DNA of 45,321 bases from Eubacteriales bacterium. Lineage in GTDB: Bacteria > Bacillota > Clostridia > UBA1381. Below are positions 1-9,004 of the stretch, piece after piece (the first letter of the stretch is position 1; the number at the start of each line of letters is the position of its first letter). A program made the translations under genes and the position numbers. Where the stretch lies: contig JAHAZB010000119.1 in assembly GCA_018384175.1 (NCBI GenBank), positions 1 through 45,321 of the forward strand, read 5' to 3'. The notes below the pieces were generated by a model, which ran no database searches, was not told the origin of the DNA, and saw only the letters and a list, made by a program, of their open reading frames with translations.

Positions 1-128
1 CCTTAAAATAGTCAAAGCTATAAATTGTTATAAAAAGTCCACAGTGTTTTATTGATTATATCATAAAGGTTTAAAAGAAAGGAGAGTATTGATATATTTA
101 GGACTAAATATATCATACAAGAAAATAT

Positions 129-719
129 ATGTTTTATAAACTTGCGATACTGTTCTGTCGTATTGTTCTGATTTTCAAGTGCAGAATAAGGTCAAAAGGC
201 AGAGAAAATATACCGCAAAGCGGAGGTTTTATACTTGCACTGAATCATCGCACTAATTATGATGTGCTGATTGCAGGGATAACAAGCACGAGACGGCTTA
301 GATATATGGCAAAGGCAGAGCTGTTTAAGAATAAGTTTTTTTCGTGGCTTATAACAAAATGCGGTGCTTTTCCTGTAAATCGTGGAAAAGGTGATATTGG
401 TGCGATTAAAAGTGCACTTGAAAAGCTTAAAAATAACGAGGGTGTTCTTATGTTTCCGGAAGGTAAACGTGTTACAAGTCTGGAGGAAGAAAAGGACACA
501 AGAGCAAAGCCCGGTGCAGTTATGATTGCGATAAGAGCACAAGTACCAATAGTTCCAGCATATATCAGCGGAAAATTCGGGTTTATGAGAAAGATAACCA
601 TTTCATACGGCAAGCCGATACATTATACCGAATATGCCGGAGAAAAGCAGTCGGTTGATACACTTCAGGACTTAAGTGATGAGTTGATGAAGAAAATACG
701 TTCTTTAAGGATAGCTTGA
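129..719 (+). CDS. plsC: 1-acyl-sn-glycerol-3-phosphate acyltransferase (PlsC family)
   Basis: NHRTNYD acyltransferase motif and FPEGKR motif in the 196-aa ORF. Confidence 0.9.
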   Translation: MFYKLAILFCRIVLIFKCRIRSKGRENIPQSGGFILALNHRTNYDVLIAGITSTRRLRYMAKAELFKNKFFSWLITKCGAFPVNRGKGDIGAIKSALEKLKNNEGVLMFPEGKRVTSLEEEKDTRAKPGAVMIAIRAQVPIVPAYISGKFGFMRKITISYGKPIHYTEYAGEKQSVDTLQDLSDELMKKIRSLRIA

Positions 720-720
720 T

Positions 721-2799
721 ATGAGTATAAAAATTGCAAGAACAGCGGGCTTTTGTTATGGCGTAAAACGCGCTGTTGATGAAGTTTACAGACGTGTTGA
801 GTCTGGTGAAACAATCGGAGTTTTGGGCGAACTTATCCATAACGAAAATGTTATATCGGATATGGAGAACCGTGGAGTGATTTTCTACGATACAATTGAC
901 GATGCAAAGAAGGACAGAACTCTTATTATCAGAACTCACGGTGTCAAAAAGGAGATTATAGATAAGGCGGAGGAAATGGGGATAGAATATGTCAACCTCA
1001 CCTGTCCGTTTGTTTCCAAAATACACAAAATAGTAAATGAGCATCATCAAAAAGGTTATAAAATTATTATCGTAGGAGATAAAAATCATCCTGAGGTGAT
1101 AGGTATAAATGGCTGGTGCGAGGACGATGCTTATATAACTTATGACCCAAATGCTGAAATTTCGGCAGAATTTGCTAAAAAAGATATATGTGTTGTAGCA
1201 CAAACAACAATAAACAAAGAATTATTTGTTAAAATCGTACAAAATATTAAAAACACTTGCAAAAGTGTGGTGGTTTTTGATACAATATGTAATGCGACTA
1301 AGGATAGGCAGTCGGAGGCGGCAGCTCTTTCGGCAGAGAGCGACGTTATGTTTGTAGTCGGCGGCAGAAAAAGCTCCAATACAGCGAAGCTTTTTGAAAT
1401 CGCCAAAGCGAACTGTCCGGAAGCCTTCTTTATCGAAACGTCGGCAGATATTCCTGCCGGTGTGCAATATAAAAATAAAAAGATAGGTATTACAGCGGGT
1501 GCATCTACACCCGGATGTATTATCGAGGAGGTTTTTACAACGATGGACGAAAAAATGACAAACGAAGAGTCTTTTGCTGAGCTTTTTGCTCAATCTGAAA
1601 GCAAGACCCTGCACAACGGCGACATTGTTGATGCAACAGTAGTCGAAATTCGCAATAACGAGGTTATCGTTGACCTTGGCGGATTTAAGTACAACGGTCA
1701 GTTGGCTGCCGACCAGCTGAGTGATGACCCGTATGCAAAGGTTACAGATTTAGTTAAGCCTGGCGAGGAGATTAAGGTTTACGTTGTTGGTGTCAACGAC
1801 GCTGAGGGTAAGGTTGTTCTCTCAAGGAAAAAGCTTGTCGCTATGGAAAGCTGGAACAATATGAAGGAGGCCTTTGAGAACAAGGAAATTCTTGACGGTA
1901 AGATTATCAAAGCTGTCAAGGGCGGCGTAATTGCACTTGTAAACCAGACTCAGGTGTTTGTTCCTGCAAGACACGCTGCTTTGAGATTTGTTCAGGATCT
2001 CGACACACTTCTTAACACAGAAGTAAGACTTAAGCTTATCGACATGGATGAGCGTAAAAAACGTTTTGTAGGCTCTGTTCGTGCCGTACTCGAGGAGGAA
2101 AGAAAGGTTGTTGAGGATGCTTTCTGGTCAGCTGCAGAGGTTGGCAAGGAGTATACCGGTGCAGTTAAGTCCCTTACAAGCTTTGGTGCATTTGTTGACC
2201 TTGGCGGCGTAGACGGACTTGTGCACATTTCAGAGCTTTCATGGAGTAAAATTAAGCACCCCTCAGAGATTGTTAAGGAAGGCGATGTAGTTACTGTTTA
2301 CATCAAAGACCTTAACGCAGAAACAAAGAAAATCTCGCTCGGATATAAGAAGGCTGAGGATAATCCTTGGGTTATCGCTAAGGCTAAGTATAATGAGGGC
2401 GATGTTGTTAAGGCTAAGGTAGTAAGAATTATGCCGTTTGGTGCATTCTGCGAGCTTATGCCTAACGTAGACGGTCTTGTTCATATTTCACAGATTGCTG
2501 ACAGAAGAATCGGCAAGCCTGAGGATGTACTTACAATCGGAGAAGAAGTAGAAGCTAAGATTACTGCTATTGATTGGGATGCTAAAAAAATCAGCCTTTC
2601 AATCAGGGCTTTGATTGCTCCTCCTGTAGAAGAAAAGAAGGAAGAAGCAGTTGAGGAAGTAGCTCCTGTTGTTGAAGATGTAGAGGATGCTCCTGTTGAC
2701 ATTGAAAAGTATATCGCAGAGAATCCTGCTGATGAGGAAGTGGCTGAAGAAGCTGCACCTGCAGAAGAAGTGGCTGAAGAAGCTGCTGACGCTGAATAA
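721..2799 (+). CDS. ispH: 4-hydroxy-3-methylbut-2-enyl diphosphate reductase fused to S1-type RNA-binding domains
   Basis: N-terminal IspH domain (GFCYGVKRAV, LTCPFV, TICNAT cysteine motifs) followed by several S1 repeats (e.g. VKSLTSFGAFVDLGGVDGLVHISELSW) and an acidic tail. Confidence 0.93.
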   Translation: MSIKIARTAGFCYGVKRAVDEVYRRVESGETIGVLGELIHNENVISDMENRGVIFYDTIDDAKKDRTLIIRTHGVKKEIIDKAEEMGIEYVNLTCPFVSKIHKIVNEHHQKGYKIIIVGDKNHPEVIGINGWCEDDAYITYDPNAEISAEFAKKDICVVAQTTINKELFVKIVQNIKNTCKSVVVFDTICNATKDRQSEAAALSAESDVMFVVGGRKSSNTAKLFEIAKANCPEAFFIETSADIPAGVQYKNKKIGITAGASTPGCIIEEVFTTMDEKMTNEESFAELFAQSESKTLHNGDIVDATVVEIRNNEVIVDLGGFKYNGQLAADQLSDDPYAKVTDLVKPGEEIKVYVVGVNDAEGKVVLSRKKLVAMESWNNMKEAFENKEILDGKIIKAVKGGVIALVNQTQVFVPARHAALRFVQDLDTLLNTEVRLKLIDMDERKKRFVGSVRAVLEEERKVVEDAFWSAAEVGKEYTGAVKSLTSFGAFVDLGGVDGLVHISELSWSKIKHPSEIVKEGDVVTVYIKDLNAETKKISLGYKKAEDNPWVIAKAKYNEGDVVKAKVVRIMPFGAFCELMPNVDGLVHISQIADRRIGKPEDVLTIGEEVEAKITAIDWDAKKISLSIRALIAPPVEEKKEEAVEEVAPVVEDVEDAPVDIEKYIAENPADEEVAEEAAPAEEVAEEAADAE

Positions 2800-2819
2800 T
2801 TTAATAAAACTTAATAATG

Positions 2820-2910
2820 TTTCAGGGGAGCTGGTAATACCCGGTTGAGAGGAAGTATGTAGCTTCGACCCTATAACCTGATTTGGATAATGCCAACGTA
2901 GGAAGAATTA
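2820..2910 (+). promoter_or_regulatory. TPP riboswitch (THI element)
   Basis: Conserved TPP core: CAGGGGAGCTGG...CTGGTTGAGAGG-like segment (ccggttgagagg), gaccctataacctgatttggataatgccaacgtaggaa; located upstream of thiamine salvage genes. Confidence 0.95.
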
Positions 2911-2922
2911 TAAAGCTTTTTA

Positions 2923-2955
2923 GGAGTTACCCAATGGGGTAACTCCATTTTTTTT
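2923..2955 (+). terminator. Intrinsic terminator of the TPP riboswitch expression platform
   Basis: GGAGTTACCC-aatg-GGGTAACTCC followed by ATTTTTTTT. Confidence 0.9.
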
Positions 2956-2974
2956 CTTCCAGAAAGGAATTTGT

Positions 2975-4150
2975 ATGAAAAGTAAAACATCAGTATTTTC
3001 GAATGTAATGATTTGGTTTGGTGCAGGAATGTCAATTGCAGAGATACTTACAGGAACTCTTCTTGCACCTCTTGGATTTGTCAAGGGTATTCTTGCTGTA
3101 ATAACAGGACATCTAATTGGTTGCGTTCTGCTTTTTCTGGCAGGTATGATAGGCGCAAGAACAGAAAAAAGTGCTATGGAAACGGTAAAGATGTCCTTTG
3201 GACAAAAAGGCTCACTGCTCTTTTCGTGGCTTAATGTAATACAGCTTATTGGCTGGACCGCTGTTATGATAGTAAGCGGTGCCGAGGCGGCTAATATTGC
3301 CATAGGTTTAGGTTCATATGCACTCTGGGCGGTAGTTATAGGAGCATTGATAGTTTTGTGGGTAATGGTAGGCGTTAAGGGTCTTAACATTATAAACACA
3401 ATAGCAATGTCGGCACTGTTTCTTCTGACGTTAGTGTTAAGCAGTATAATCTTCCGTGGCAGAGGAACTGCCATGTTAGATGGTGAAATGACGTTTGGCG
3501 CAGCGGTTGAACTGTCGGTTGCTATGCCGCTATCTTGGTTGCCTTTAATTTCCGATTATACCAGAGAGGCAAAGAAACCATTTGTTGCAACACTTGCTAG
3601 CTGTATTACATATTTTGTTGTCAGTGTATGGATGTATATAATTGGACTTGGCGCAGCACTTTTTGTTGGTGAATTGGATATCGCTGCAATAATGGTAAAG
3701 GCAGGACTTGGTGTAGCAGCACTTGTTATCGTACTTTTCTCGACAGTTACAACTACATTTCTTGATGTATGGTCAGCAGGTGTAAGTGCTGAAAGTATTT
3801 CAAAGAGAATAAAGGAAAAACCGTTTGCGGTAGGAGTAGCTGTGGTAGGAACATTGTTGGCGGTATTTACCCCGATAACAAAATTAGAAGACTTTTTATA
3901 TCTGATTGGCTCGGTTTTTGCACCAATGATTGCTGTTCAGATTGCCGATTTTTTCATACTGAAAAGGAATAGTTTTGATAAGAATGTTGATGGTATAAAC
4001 CTTGCTATATGGCTTGTGGGCTTTGTGGTGTATCGTTTGTTTATGAACCTTGACACACCGGTTGGATACACACTTCCTGCTATGCTTGTAGTAGGTATAA
4101 TATCATTGACAGTAAATAAATTAACAAACGGAGGAAAAGACAATGATTAA
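2975..4150 (+). CDS. cytX: Putative hydroxymethylpyrimidine transporter CytX (NCS1 family)
   Basis: Polytopic NCS1-type permease (MPLSWLPLISDYTREAKKP) directly downstream of the TPP riboswitch and upstream of thiM. Confidence 0.85.
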   Translation: MKSKTSVFSNVMIWFGAGMSIAEILTGTLLAPLGFVKGILAVITGHLIGCVLLFLAGMIGARTEKSAMETVKMSFGQKGSLLFSWLNVIQLIGWTAVMIVSGAEAANIAIGLGSYALWAVVIGALIVLWVMVGVKGLNIINTIAMSALFLLTLVLSSIIFRGRGTAMLDGEMTFGAAVELSVAMPLSWLPLISDYTREAKKPFVATLASCITYFVVSVWMYIIGLGAALFVGELDIAAIMVKAGLGVAALVIVLFSTVTTTFLDVWSAGVSAESISKRIKEKPFAVGVAVVGTLLAVFTPITKLEDFLYLIGSVFAPMIAVQIADFFILKRNSFDKNVDGINLAIWLVGFVVYRLFMNLDTPVGYTLPAMLVVGIISLTVNKLTNGGKDND

Positions 4151-4961
4151 AAAATGCCTTGAAAATGTAAGAGAAACAACACCACTTGTACACAACATCA
4201 CAAACTATGTAACTGTAAATGATTGCGCAAATGCACTTCTTGCTATTGGCGGCTCGCCTATTATGTCGGACGATATTGATGATGTCAAGGATATTACAGC
4301 AATTTGCGGCGGGCTTAATATCAATATCGGAACACTTAATGCACGAACAATTCCTGCAATGTTTGCGGCGGGAGAAATCTCCAATAAGCTTGGGCATCCT
4401 GTTTTGTTAGACCCTGTCGGCGCAGGAGCATCAAAGCTACGTACCGAAACGGCAAAGGGGCTTGTAGAAAAGCTTAAACTGTCCGTAATCAGAGGAAATA
4501 TTTCTGAGATAAAAGCGCTTGCTTTGGGAAGTAACACGACAAAGGGCGTTGATGCTGATACTTTAGATGCGGTAACTGATGATACTGTTGACAATGCCAT
4601 TGCGTTTGCAAGGGAGTTTTCGCGAAAAAGCGGTGCAGTAATAGTTATTACAGGTGCCATTGACCTTGTAGTTGATAAAGATAAAGCTTTTGTAATAAGA
4701 AACGGCAATGCTATGATGAGTAAGATTACAGGAACAGGCTGTATGCTCAGCAGTATTATGACAGCTTTTGCGGTGGCTAATCCGGAGAATATCACAGAAG
4801 CTTGCGCTGCAGCAGTTTGCGCAATGGGACTTGCAGGTGAAAGAGGATACGAAAAGCTTGGAGATGGCGGTAATTCTACTTACCGAAATCTCATAATTGA
4901 TGAGCTTTGCAATATGACTCCGGAAATATTAAAGGATGGTGCAAAATATGAAATGCGATAA
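4143..4961 (+). CDS. thiM: Hydroxyethylthiazole kinase
   Basis: TPLVHNITNYVTVNDCANALLAIGGSPIMSDD, DPVGAGA, ITGTGCM motifs. Confidence 0.96.
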   Translation: MIKKCLENVRETTPLVHNITNYVTVNDCANALLAIGGSPIMSDDIDDVKDITAICGGLNINIGTLNARTIPAMFAAGEISNKLGHPVLLDPVGAGASKLRTETAKGLVEKLKLSVIRGNISEIKALALGSNTTKGVDADTLDAVTDDTVDNAIAFAREFSRKSGAVIVITGAIDLVVDKDKAFVIRNGNAMMSKITGTGCMLSSIMTAFAVANPENITEACAAAVCAMGLAGERGYEKLGDGGNSTYRNLIIDELCNMTPEILKDGAKYEMR

Positions 4962-5595
4962 AGAAATAATGCTTCTTTATGCAGTAACAGACCGTTCGTG
5001 GCTTGGGAAAAGAACCTTGAAGGAACAGGTTAAAGAAGCTTTAGAGGGAGGAATAACCTGTCTGCAGCTCAGGGAAAAGGATATGTCGGATGAAGAATTT
5101 CTCAAAGAAGCTATGGAAATAGGGGAGCTTTGCAGAGAATATAAAGTTCCGTTTATAATAAACGATAATATTGACGTTGCGGTAAAATGTAAAGCGGACG
5201 GTGTTCACGTTGGACAGAGCGATATGTCAGCGAAGGATGTCAGAAGGATAATAGGGAATGATATGATACTCGGTGTTTCGGCACAGACTGTTGAGCAAGC
5301 GATAGATGCTGTGGAAAGTGGTGCGGACTATCTTGGGGTCGGAGCTGTATTTTCTACTTCTACAAAACTCGATGCTGAAAGCGTATCTTTCGACACTTTA
5401 CAGGAAATTTGTGAAAATGTTAGTGTTCCTGTTGTTGCAATCGGCGGCATTTCAGGGTATAATATACTTGAGCTTAAGGGTAGCGGTGTTGATGGTGTTG
5501 CACTTGTTTCAGCAATATTTGCAAGTGATGATATAACTTCTGCCTGTAAAAAGCTAAAGAAATTATCAGAGGAAATGATATCAAATGAAAATTAA
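4948..5595 (+). CDS. thiE: Thiamine-phosphate synthase
   Basis: LQLREKD, FIINDNIDVA, DGVHVGQSDM, YLGVGAVFSTSTK, AIGGI motifs; ATG at 4948 preceded by an AAAGGATGG-like RBS and overlapping thiM. Confidence 0.95.
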   Translation: MKCDKEIMLLYAVTDRSWLGKRTLKEQVKEALEGGITCLQLREKDMSDEEFLKEAMEIGELCREYKVPFIINDNIDVAVKCKADGVHVGQSDMSAKDVRRIIGNDMILGVSAQTVEQAIDAVESGADYLGVGAVFSTSTKLDAESVSFDTLQEICENVSVPVVAIGGISGYNILELKGSGVDGVALVSAIFASDDITSACKKLKKLSEEMISNEN

Positions 5596-6226
5596 GGGTG
5601 CAATTTTTGACCTTGACGGAACACTTCTTGATTCTATGCACGCATGGGATGGAGTGGGTGAGAGGTACTTGAAATCGAAAGGTATACAAGCCTCGCCGAC
5701 CTTGCAGGATGAAATAGGGTCAATGAGTCTTATTGAGTCGTGTACATACGTCAAAAAACAATACAACCTTGAAGAAGGTGTTGATGAGATACTGGCAGGA
5801 ATTCTTAAGATAGTGGAAAGCTTCTATTTTGAAGAAGCATTGCTTAAAGAAGGTGTAGGAGATTTTATAAACTGTCTTCATAGCAAAGGAGTCAGGATGT
5901 GCGTTGCTACTGCAACCGATAAAACTCTTGCAAAAGCTGCACTTGAAAGAAATAAGGTAATAGAATACTTTGATTCGATACTGACTTGCGGTGAGCTTGG
6001 CTGTAACAAAGCAACGGCACAAATATATAACAAAGCTCTTAAAGCGCTGGGAACACAAAAGGGAAACACTGTCGTGTTTGAAGATGCATTTTATGCTGCA
6101 AAAAGTGCTAAAAGAGACGGGTTTATTGTTTGCGGTGTATATGATGTAAGCGAGGATAAGCCGGTAAAGGACATATGTGATTTCTATATAAATTCATTTT
6201 TAGAAGCGGGTGAATATTTTGATTAA
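5585..6226 (+). CDS. HAD family phosphatase (beta-phosphoglucomutase-like) in the thiamine operon
   Basis: FDLDGTLLDSM motif I, CVATATDKTLA motif II, VFEDAFYAAKSAKRDG motif IV; overlaps thiE. Confidence 0.9.
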   Translation: MKIKGAIFDLDGTLLDSMHAWDGVGERYLKSKGIQASPTLQDEIGSMSLIESCTYVKKQYNLEEGVDEILAGILKIVESFYFEEALLKEGVGDFINCLHSKGVRMCVATATDKTLAKAALERNKVIEYFDSILTCGELGCNKATAQIYNKALKALGTQKGNTVVFEDAFYAAKSAKRDGFIVCGVYDVSEDKPVKDICDFYINSFLEAGEYFD

Positions 6227-7004
6227 AAAGGTTCTTACGATAGCAGGGTCTGATTCAATCGGCGGCGCAGGAATTCAGGCGGATATCAAGACTATAACTG
6301 CACATAAAATGTATGCAATGAGTGCTATAACCGCACTTACTGCACAAAATACAATGGGTGTGGACGGGATATATGAGGTGTCGGCTGATTTTGTAGGAAA
6401 ACAGCTTGACAGTATTTTTTTCGATATTGTACCTGATGCAGTAAAAATAGGTATGGTCTCTTCGGCGGATATTATTGCAAAAATTGCCGATAAGCTTAAT
6501 GAGTATGATGCTAAGAATATTGTAGTTGACCCAGTTATGGTATCGACAAGCGGAAGCAGGTTGATTAGTGAAGATGCAACCGAAGCACTTAAAAGTAAGC
6601 TGATGCCGTTGGCTACACTTATAACTCCTAATATACCTGAGGCGGAGGTGCTTTCGGGAATGGAGATTAAAAGCATAGATGATATGAAGAAAGCAGCAGT
6701 AAATATTTCTGAAAAATGCGGTGTTTCGGTTCTGGTAAAGGGCGGTCATCTTGTTTGCGATGCGACAGATGTTTTGTACGATAAAGGTGTTATCAGCATT
6801 ATTTCTGCTAAGCGAATTGATAACCCAAATACTCACGGTACAGGCTGCACACTTTCTTCTGCAATAGCCTGTGCATTGGCAGACGGATGCAATCTTGAAA
6901 AGGCTGTTGAAAGCGCAAAAAACTATCTTTCGGGTGCACTTGAGGCAGGGCTTAATCTCGGAAAAGGCAGTGGACCTTTAGAACATACCTGGTGCATAAA
7001 ATAA
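6210..7004 (+). CDS. thiD: Bifunctional hydroxymethylpyrimidine kinase/phosphomethylpyrimidine kinase
   Basis: AGSDSIGGAGIQADIKT, DPVMVSTSGSRL, NPNTHGTGCTLSSAIA motifs. Confidence 0.96.
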   Translation: MNILIKKVLTIAGSDSIGGAGIQADIKTITAHKMYAMSAITALTAQNTMGVDGIYEVSADFVGKQLDSIFFDIVPDAVKIGMVSSADIIAKIADKLNEYDAKNIVVDPVMVSTSGSRLISEDATEALKSKLMPLATLITPNIPEAEVLSGMEIKSIDDMKKAAVNISEKCGVSVLVKGGHLVCDATDVLYDKGVISIISAKRIDNPNTHGTGCTLSSAIACALADGCNLEKAVESAKNYLSGALEAGLNLGKGSGPLEHTWCIK

Positions 7005-7034
7005 TATATAAATTTTTCTTGCAAAAGAGTTATA

Positions 7035-7071
7035 AAGCTGATATAATAAAAATATATCAGCTTGCTTTTGT
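7035..7071 (+). terminator. Putative intrinsic terminator of the thiamine operon
   Basis: AAGCTGATATA-ataaaaa-TATATCAGCTT followed by gcttttgtatt. Confidence 0.7.
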
Positions 7072-7098
7072 ATTATCAGAAGCGGAAAGGAAAATATT

Positions 7099-7353
7099 AT
7101 GGATAATAACGATACCCTTAGATGGGGAGCATTCGAGAATGATAAAGCAAAGCTTGTAAGAGAGATTCTGGACGAAGTTTACAATTCACTGAAGCTTAAG
7201 GGTTATGATCCTATAAGTCAGATTGTTGGGTATATTCTTTCGGGAGATCCGACATATATTACCAGTTATGACGGCGCGCGCAGTAAAATTGTTCGCGTAG
7301 AAAGAGACGAACTTTTAGAGGAGCTTGTGAAGTACTATATCGGAAATCTTTGA
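7099..7353 (+). CDS. ireB: IreB family regulatory phosphoprotein
   Basis: 84-aa protein with [37 protein letters not shown], the IreB/UPF0297 signature. Confidence 0.93.
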   Translation: MDNNDTLRWGAFENDKAKLVREILDEVYNSLKLKGYDPISQIVGYILSGDPTYITSYDGARSKIVRVERDELLEELVKYYIGNL

Positions 7354-8123
7354 TTGAACGGAGAAGCAGTATGATTGACTTTCATTCGCATATCCTTCCC
7401 GACGTAGATGATGGTGCAGAAGATATTATAACAGCTTTGAAAATGCTCAAAAGAGCAAAACGGGACGGAATAGATACGGTTGTTTCGACCTCCCATGCAT
7501 ATATTGGGGACGAGAGTGATATTGATAGTTTTATCGAAAGACGTAACAGGGCGTATGATGAGCTATATAATGCAATGTCGATAGATGGAGGAGATTTTCC
7601 GGAAATCCGTCTGGGTGCAGAGCTGCATTTGAAGTCATACATAGGCAGATATGATACTGTTACCAAACTTGCTGTGCAGAAAACGGATTATATCCTGATA
7701 GAAATGCCATATTCCGGATGGAATCAGGAGCTTTACGAGGCTATATATAATATAAAGCTTATGGGACTAAAGCCCGTAATGGCGCATATAGAACGATACA
7801 TGCGATATAGAAGCGAGTTTCATAATCTTAAAGCTCTTGATGTGTTGTTTCAGGTTAATGCGGATTCGTTCCTTTCAAAACCGATGCGAAAAACTCTGTT
7901 AGACCTTTTTTACCGTGATTATGTGCATATACTTGGCAGTGATATGCATAATCTTGACGAGCGAAAGAACAGAATGGCAGAAGCAACCGATATTTTGAGG
8001 AATAGATATGGACGCAAGTTCTGCGAATATCTGGAGGATAATGTAACTGCGGTTTTGAATAATGAACAACCAAAGGAAGCGAAACTACCGAAAATAGGAT
8101 TTTTAGACAGATTGAAATTGTGA
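7350..8123 (+). CDS. PHP-domain tyrosine phosphatase (CpsB/YwqE-like)
   Basis: [43 protein letters not shown] motifs typical of CpsB/CapC phosphatases; a few alternative in-frame starts exist. Confidence 0.88.
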   Translation: MIERRSSMIDFHSHILPDVDDGAEDIITALKMLKRAKRDGIDTVVSTSHAYIGDESDIDSFIERRNRAYDELYNAMSIDGGDFPEIRLGAELHLKSYIGRYDTVTKLAVQKTDYILIEMPYSGWNQELYEAIYNIKLMGLKPVMAHIERYMRYRSEFHNLKALDVLFQVNADSFLSKPMRKTLLDLFYRDYVHILGSDMHNLDERKNRMAEATDILRNRYGRKFCEYLEDNVTAVLNNEQPKEAKLPKIGFLDRLKL

Positions 8124-8127
8124 TAGA

Positions 8128-8160
8128 AGCTGTACCATAAATGGTACGGCTTTTATTTTT
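8128..8160 (+). terminator. Intrinsic terminator
   Basis: AGCTGTACCAT-aa-ATGGTACGGCT followed by TTTATTTTTT. Confidence 0.8.
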
Positions 8161-8191
8161 TCAAAAATAACCAAAAAAATTACAAAAAAAC

Positions 8192-8220
8192 TTGCAAAAT
8201 GGGAAATGATATGTTATAAT
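8192..8220 (+). promoter_or_regulatory. Sigma-A-like promoter for rpmE
   Basis: TTGCAA - 17 bp - TATAAT. Confidence 0.65.
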
Positions 8221-8270
8221 TACTATCGGTGTGCTTTGCACAGCAAAAAATAAGTAAGGAGGGATACCGA

Positions 8271-8471
8271 ATGAAGCAAGGAATTCATCCCGAATACAAG
8301 CAGACTACTATCAGATGTGCTTGCGGCGAGGTAATTGAGATTGGTTCTACGAAGGAAGATATCCAGGTGGAAATCTGCTCAAAGTGCCATCCTTTCTACA
8401 CAGGTAAGCAGAAGCTTGTCGATACAGGCGGCCGTGTGGAAAAGTTCAACAAGCGTTTCAACAGAAAGTAA
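8271..8471 (+). CDS. rpmE: 50S ribosomal protein L31
   Basis: [74 protein letters not shown] upstream of the ATG at 8271. Confidence 0.97.
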   Translation: MKQGIHPEYKQTTIRCACGEVIEIGSTKEDIQVEICSKCHPFYTGKQKLVDTGGRVEKFNKRFNRK

Positions 8472-8584
8472 GCTTATTGTATTTATTGATTTTTTGCAAA
8501 TTAAGGTTAAACCTACGCTTGGATAACCGAATCACCTACGGTTTCTCAGCGACAGGGGATCATTTATTATAGGAGGTGAAAGCA

Positions 8585-8851
8585 ATGACAAAGGAGCGTA
8601 AGCAGGAAATTATCGCTACCTTCGCAACACACGAGGGCGATACAGGTTCTCCTGAGGTGCAGATCGCACTTCTTACAGAGAGAATTAACCACCTGAACAA
8701 CGAGCATCTTAACACTCACAAGAAGGATAACCACTCCAGACGTGGTCTTCTTATGATGGTTGGTAAGAGACGTGGTCTTATGAACTACTTGAAGGAGCAG
8801 GACATCGAAAGATATCGTGCCCTTGTTGCTAAACTTGGTCTTAGAAAGTAA
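8585..8851 (+). CDS. rpsO: 30S ribosomal protein S15
   Basis: [74 protein letters not shown]. Confidence 0.97.
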   Translation: MTKERKQEIIATFATHEGDTGSPEVQIALLTERINHLNNEHLNTHKKDNHSRRGLLMMVGKRRGLMNYLKEQDIERYRALVAKLGLRK

Positions 8852-8861
8852 GAAATTATGT

Positions 8862-8891
8862 TTATGGGCAAGCATTTATGTTTGCCCATAA
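8862..8891 (+). terminator. Hairpin between rpsO and pnp (attenuator or mRNA-processing element)
   Basis: TTATGGGCAA-gcatttatg-TTTGCCCATAA; no strong T-tract follows. Confidence 0.45.
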
Positions 8892-9004
8892 ATTTGATTT
8901 TGCGGAGGTATCTTAGCATATAAATAGAGCATCTTTATATAAAGCTGTTGTATTTATCTGCTGATATATCTCCCACGAAAATTGAATTACAAAGGAGATG
9001 TAAA

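Noticed and set aside
2640-2795. Glu/Ala-rich direct repeats considered as a possible non-coding tandem repeat or CRISPR-like array
   Set aside because: In frame within the IspH-S1 tail; only two imperfect 30-nt units and no spacers
2920-3474. 184-aa minus-strand ORF opposite cytX
   Set aside because: Antisense to a well-supported gene and the translation has no recognisable family; typical shadow ORF of a membrane protein gene
4205-4795. 196-aa minus-strand ORF opposite thiM
   Set aside because: Shadow ORF of thiM, no independent RBS or domain evidence
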